A stretch of 64,000 nucleotides of DNA from Terramyces sp. JEL0728 (taxonomy: Eukaryota > Chytridiomycota > Chytridiomycetes > Rhizophydiales > Terramycetaceae). A program made the position numbers and the translations under genes. Below, one piece after another: positions 58,695 to 64,000 of the stretch. The DNA lies in assembly GCA_027603945.1 (NCBI GenBank), contig JADIIU010000003.1, positions 1-64,000 on the forward strand. The letters run 5' to 3'. The notes beneath the pieces were generated by a model. The model did not search any database. It was not told the origin of the DNA and saw nothing but the letters and a program-made list of their open reading frames with translations. Numbering within the stretch: the first letter of the stretch is position 1; each line of letters starts with the position of its first letter.

Positions 58695-61338
58695 TTATAA
58701 TTGAAAAAAGTTTGACTGCGGAAACTTTTTTGCAAAAGCTTCCTTGAGGTGAAGACCTCGTTCTTCGTCGTTGAAAGTCAGAGCGACCAGGTTGAGAATT
58801 GAAAGTGCATCCTATGGTGAATAAAAATTACCTCAAGCGTACAACTATCAATCAAATTATTGTTGGATGCGTTAATAAATTCCGGCAATGCCGCTTCAGG
58901 TGTGATTAACTTGAAGACTTGGGCTCCAATAAGCACTAGCTCAGGTTTTGATTCGTCCAAATAGCCGTCGTTTTCTGCAACTAGCGTATTCAAATCAATT
59001 TCTTTGCCAAATACTTCAGCATACGCTTCTTTCAAACCTTGGGCAATGTCTGGTTGCAAAGTCGCATTTTCTAGCGCCATTGCTAGTTGGACTGAATACA
59101 AGTGAATAAACGGTGCAGAGTTGTCAAGTTGGAAAGCTTTTGCCAAGCACTTGAATCCGAGAGCGTATTTGCCTGTGTTAAACTAATAATACCTTTGGCA
59201 AAGTATACTCTGCAGCCCAACTTTTGAACTTCTAGATCATTTTCATTAAACTTTAGCATCGGTTTCAAGAACTTGGTAGCTTCAGCCAAATAATCCACAC
59301 CTACAACATATTTTGATCCATAAACATCCTCCTTTTTGGCAGTATCGCCATTAGTTTTCTTTGCTTCAGATTTTTTGGCTTTTTTCAGCAGTTTTTTGCG
59401 CTCAGTCTCGCCAATTCCAGCCAAACTTACTCCGTCTACCATTGATTCTGCGCTTGAGCCACTTTCGTAGAGTATCAAGTATGTTTCAATCGCACTTTTG
59501 GCAGCTCTAACGTAGTACTTGTGGTGGCGAATGGACTGGAAGTTTTTCAAAAGGTCAACGTAACTCTGGAACGTTTGCTTGCGTATGGAATAGGAATGGA
59601 AATCAATCAAATCGTCAATAAATTCTGCAAAATGCTTTTCAATTTGATGGTATCTTTTCAGTGCCAATCCATATCTTCTTTGTCTTTGGTGCGACTTCCC
59701 AGTTGCGTACGCATACCAAATGCACTGCATATCAATTAAATCCTGTGTCGGATCAGTACTAGTAAAGTCCTGGTGTCAAAATAGCCATACCCTTGTAAAC
59801 AATGAAATGGTGGCTTCCGCGTCTGCAATTTTGTCGTTTTGAAGCTTGTACTTTGTGCACTTGGAGTTTATAAATCTATCTTGTAAATCTAAAGATCTTG
59901 CAAAATCCATACACTCCATTGCCATATTAAAGCTTCCAGCATGTTTGTAAATCCTTGCTTTAGTCATATAGAGCTCAACCGCAGTGGGAGAGTGCTCGAT
60001 TGCCAAGTTTATCCATTCTAAACTCTTATCTATATCTCTATAATAATCTGCTAATTGAGCTAAAAAGTAGGCTACCCACAAGTATACAGATGGAGATTCA
60101 ACAGCTAAACATTAAAAAAAGCTACCATGACCTTCACCATAAAATGTGTTGAATGCAACTAGATTTGCATAATATGATTCTACCGTGTTTTTCAAGATTA
60201 TTGCCTTCTCTTTGTCCACGAGAAGATCTTTAATTGAATTAAATAGCGAAGGAACTCCTTTGCGGAACATTTCAACCAAGAAATGGTCAACAAGTTTGCT
60301 AAATTGTTCGCCGGCTGCATAATTGAGAGGGACTCTATGAATTAGATGAGACCTTGGATATTTCATCTTTAAGCTAGCATACAGTGCTATCAATTTGTCA
60401 GTTTTTTCAGAATCTAATTCTCCTTTCAGACCTTTTGACTCCTCTAATCCATCGAGATATTTGGTGTAATCTGGATTCATTTCAATCAGTTTTGAATACT
60501 CCTCTTCCGCATCATTAAAGCGCTCCAACTTTAGTAGTAATTGAGCTGAAATCAAACTAATATGTACCTCTGATTTCCATAAATGTGCGGCGATCGCAAA
60601 CACGGTCTTTAACTGAATCCAAGAAATCCAATGCTCTCTGGAAGTCATTACTTTCTTCCATTAAGAATGCACGGAATAAAACAAATTCACTGTCTTCGTA
60701 GAATGAAAGGGAGCCGGTAGTTTGAACTTGACCTTTGGTTGTTTCGTCGAATTCTGCCAATACCTTGTCAGCCAAGTCTGGCTGTCCAAGCAAGTAGAAA
60801 GAAATCGCATATCCAAGCCAGTTTACTTTAAGTTGCGGCTTAGATTCCAACAATTTTTGACAAGCTTCCTATAATTAATTTCTGTTACATTGAAAGCTTC
60901 GTAATTTCCTAGATGCACTTGCAATACTGAAAGATCTCTTAATATTTGGATATTTGCCTGTTGTTAACAATACTGTATCTTTTCAATTCTTAGAGACTGG
61001 GAGTAACATTTGATGGCTTCTTCATAATTTTTTTCTCCTCTGTGAAATAAACCATAAACATGCCAACAAATGGGAGATGAAATGTCTAATCTGATCCCCT
61101 TTTTGATCAGCTCGTGCGCTTCCTCTTTTCGATCAAGATGGCTGCAAAATAAACCCTTCATTGCAAGTGTCTCCCCATGCTCTGGAATTTTCTTTAATAT
61201 TTGTTCACTGACTTTGAATCCCTTCTTATATTCCTTGCTTTCATAGTGTTTCTATGTTTAACTTGGTGTTACAATAACGGTTTTGAATAGTTGTTGTTCT
61301 TTTAAGGGCAACTCCCTCTTTGCAGCTGCAGACATCAT
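58695..61338 (-). CDS. NAA15: NatA auxiliary subunit NAA15
   Basis: An 825-aa TPR-repeat protein that anchors the NatA N-terminal acetyltransferase to ribosomes; family length is ~850. Motifs: LPLKEQQLFKTVIKHYESKEYKKGFK, KGLFCSHLDRKEEAHELI, CWHVYGLFHRGEKNYEEAIKCY, NIQILRDLSVLQV, and RKQTFQSYVDLLK. Eight introns: 61252-61272, 60958-60978, 60869-60888, 60546-60567, 60105-60125, 59770-59790, 59173-59192 and 58812-58831 (21, 21, 20, 22, 21, 21, 20, 20 nt). The second one begins AT rather than GT (see findings); every other intron is GT-AG. The first two codons are both ATG. Confidence 0.94.
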
Positions 61339-61684
61339 GCAGAAAAAATGAAAAAATTGTCAACTGGTGAATTTCAAAAAAGATTTCATAGCTTGAGTTT
61401 GCGTCTGATACGGTTGGAATTTGGTGAGACTTTAGCGGGATTATCGTTCCCAAACAGTTATTAGTGACGTGCGGCCTCTTGAGCAGAATTTGAAATCTCA
61501 TAGATCAAAGAGGATATATATCTCACTAGGAATTTTTGTCGTTGTACGGAAGGTGTGGTGGAGATTGAGAGCCAAAGAACAGCCTGCTGGATATAATTTA
61601 GTAATTTACGTTTATTATTCAGCATGCCAATATTTTCAATTGAAGATGATTCACTGGGTTTTTCTTTATTATTGACGCGTCTCG
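61339..61684. other. Divergent promoter region between NAA15 and the dynein gene
   Basis: About 345 bp between two divergent starts. Short open frames cross it but have no domain or splice structure. It must contain both promoters. Confidence 0.45.
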
Positions 61685-64000
61685 ATGGACGAAGAAATTG
61701 AAGTTGAAATTCCTGAAAGGAGAGTATCGCCTTCACCAACTCAAAAAGAAAGGAGGCAGTCTTCGGCAAGACTTCCAAAGTTAAAAGCGCAGACAAACGC
61801 AGCTCTACAATTTACACAACAGCTTCAGGGTAGAACTGCCACCACAACAAGCAACAACTCCATTCCGCATTTTGAATATGGAGTAAAGAGAAAAGTAACT
61901 ACAAGTAAACACCTTTTACCGCTTGCTGCACGAAACAAAGTACTTGATTACTGAATCTAGGAATCTTCTGTTTTCAGCAGATATATAATGGAATCTGAAG
62001 ACGAGATAAAACATAAAACATTGCTAGCGGCTAAAAGAATCAAAATAAACCCCGGAGTACCCACTGCAGCCATCCAAAAAGAAGTGGAACAGCATAATCT
62101 CGGCCTTTCCAAAAAAAGTGCTATTCCTCCAATTAGAAAAGCGTCCGGAAGGGAAAGCTCAGGGACTACAACAGAAGGGTTTTCACAACAAGTTCAGATA
62201 TCTATCGATGTCGATATCCCGCCAGCAGAGGGAGGGGAAACAAGCAAGTTTGCAAGCCCATTTACTTTTTTAAAGTACTTGAAGCAACACACAGACACAG
62301 ATGAATTTGTCTATTTGATTCCAGTAACATCTACGCAAAAAGGACAACCAACTTACAATCCTTATAATTTGCAAATTGTCGATTTTTTCAAAATAAATAC
62401 AAAGTCTTCTGAAGGATACTATACAATGTCGGCAAACGTAAGCGCGAATTGATCATAGGGAATTACTCATATTAACCAATATGGCCAAGGAACATTCACC
62501 CCCATTGAGCAATGGTGCAGAGAATATGAGCTGTATCATAAATTGCTCAAAATCCCATTTTTTGCCCGATACAGATCGTGGAAATGCTTCACTTTATGGA
62601 AGAACACTGTCCTCCACACCAAGATTCTAAGTGCAAAGAAACTTTTGCAAAAACAACTGTTTATTTTGCATCCATGTATACGGCCTGCACTGCAAGCTAT
62701 AAATAATCAAAATATGGATATTATGTTAGAAAAACGGCTAGTAGGGTTTGAAGAGCAAAAGACGTTGGAGCTGAACGATTTTGTCCGAGAACAGAAGAGT
62801 CTAGTTGAAAAAGTAACAGTTGAAGTATTAACGCCTTGGGAAGAACAAATTAGAGAAGTTGTGGAAAATGCATCCCGCCAGTGTTTAGTTAATGGCGGGT
62901 TTGAAGTTCAAACATCCGACGAAAATCAGGAAAATGAAACCAAAGAAGTTAGGAAGCTAACTTTCACCGAACAGGCTGCCAGACGAACCGAATGCAAAAA
63001 GTTGGCGAGGTTTGTAAAGTTGGCAGACTATATGATGGTTTCTACTCTTCACATGCTTGCTATTGCCTCTGTTCAGGATTTACTCTGTTTCACTTTTCAA
63101 GGATGCCAGGATTCTGATGTTGTCGTAGACGATATTGGAGTCGGAACAGCATTCATCAACGAATACGGCGTGGCAGTACCAAATCCTGAAAACGGAAATG
63201 GCGAAAGAACAAATGAAAGTGCATATACTGATGGAAACCTCACCGGTGTCCAAGTTGGAGGCGTAGTAGTTGGAAAGGAAGTCAAAACTTCTCAACTTAT
63301 AGAATGTGGATTTGATGGATTTTCCAATATTTTAAGCCGCTTGGTGGTTGCTTCAATGCAAAAAATCGAGCTTATTGAAATCATCGAGGAAGAAGGTGTT
63401 AATTTGGAACAAAACATCGCAATGGAAGAGTTAGCTCAACCCGAACCCACCAAAAAAGCTGAGGATGGCAAATGGAAAATCAGCAGCGAAAAAGCAAAGC
63501 AATTTGTACCGCTCTTTCGAACTGAATTGATGGTCGAACGAGATGGAGAAAATACTAGATTTTACTTTTCTTCATCTTTGGCAGACTACCTTGCAACTTT
63601 AGACATCCTGTTAAAGGTTTACCTCTCTACAATTGAAAGGATTGGGCAGCTCACAAACACCATTTCCTTTTTAGATTCATCAAATTTGGCTGGAGGTTCC
63701 TACTCCACTGTAAGAGGATTGGATGATCCGGAATATGGCGACGGTCCTCAAGTAGGGTCTATTGTGCTGGAAGGTGGCTACTTTAAAGAACTGTGCGGAA
63801 GAATTAGAGGAGTGCTAGTTGGTATGTTTGCAAACGCTTCCAGCTGGTTGAATACTTTGGACAACATGAAAAATATGTGGATAAATAATGAATCGTTCAA
63901 AGGGCTGGAGTCTCTTCGAAAAGAAGTTGGAGAGCTGGCATACATATTGGCTACTTCAACTTCCGAAACGCATGAAGGAGGGGCAGCAGCTATCATTGCA
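61685..64000 (+). CDS. Axonemal dynein heavy chain (5' part, runs off the window)
   Basis: The first ~757 residues of an axonemal dynein heavy chain. After an acidic, charged N-terminus the tail contains FTFLKYLKQHTDTDEFVYLIPVTSTQKGQ and then the heavy-chain tail motif FTPIEQWCREYELYHKLLKIPFFARYRSWKCFTLWKN, which I associate with inner-arm (DNAH6-like) dynein. The frame stays open to base 64000. Introns: 61940-61960 and 62438-62458, both 21 nt with in-frame stops. The motor domains lie to the right of the window. Outer- versus inner-arm assignment is uncertain. It shows that the organism builds a motile flagellum. Confidence 0.88.

Noticed and set aside
60958..60973. A 16-nt GT-AG intron in NAA15
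   Set aside because: It would shift the frame and destroy the conserved NIQILRDLS segment; the 21-nt AT-AG reading keeps it.

Overview
This is nuclear DNA from a very compact eukaryotic genome, most likely a zoosporic (flagellated) fungus or a close fungal relative such as a rozellid, aphelid, chytrid or sanchytrid; the exact lineage cannot be fixed from sequence alone. Fungal-type evidence is the fused ARG5,6 arginine enzyme, chitin-binding modules on a secreted CAP protein, a UBC6-type E2, a Furry/Tao3 morphogenesis scaffold and a small MATA_HMG-like protein. Evidence for a cilium is an axonemal dynein heavy chain, CFAP20 and the transition-zone protein MKS1. Arginine, histidine and folate genes argue against a strongly reduced parasite. 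The standard genetic code is used: TAA, TAG and TGA all act as stops.

The striking property is splicing. I placed about 99 spliceosomal introns by hand by restoring conserved protein families. All but two are 19-23 nt, with 20 nt the commonest. They start GTAA/GTAT/GTAG and carry a TTAAY/CTAAY-like branch motif only a few bases before the terminal AG. The exceptions are a 47-nt intron right after the ATG of ribosomal protein eL18 and a 43-nt intron in HAT1 that looks like a 20-nt and a 23-nt intron joined head to tail. After removing the introns every complete model has a length divisible by three, and SAR1, CFAP20, eL18 and NAA15 come out at or near the usual family length.

Layout. 1-7263: two copies of a nucleotidyltransferase-fold protein (the complete one has PBZ zinc fingers) flank a SKI8/WDR61-like WD40 protein and three tandem orphan 7TM proteins. 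7280-16943: aspartate aminotransferase, an HExxH protein, an RCC1 protein, a coiled-coil protein, PER1/PGAP3, MKS1 and a secreted chitin-binding CAP protein. 16995-29979: HAT1, a PPR protein, eL18, UDP-glucose dehydrogenase and the giant Furry/Tao3 scaffold. 30261-39357: mitochondrial carrier, two DUF599 paralogs around a Plg-RKT-like gene, PRPP synthetase, USP48-like deubiquitinase and adenosylhomocysteinase. 39670-48932: acidic protein, histidinol phosphatase overlapping a PLP decarboxylase, tandem SAR1 genes, folate synthase, HMG protein, prohibitin-2 and a minimal SET protein. 49000-64000: DBP4 helicase, a GPI-anchored-like protein, a small acidic protein, ARG5,6, UBC6, PNP oxidase, a CRAL-TRIO protein, CFAP20, NAA15 and the 5' end of an axonemal dynein.

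Genes are packed on both strands with gaps of tens to a few hundred bases. One pair of divergent start codons is 32 bp apart and one same-strand pair shares an ATGA overlap. I saw no tRNA, rRNA, transposon or CRISPR. Functions are assigned from recognised family motifs, not from database searches.
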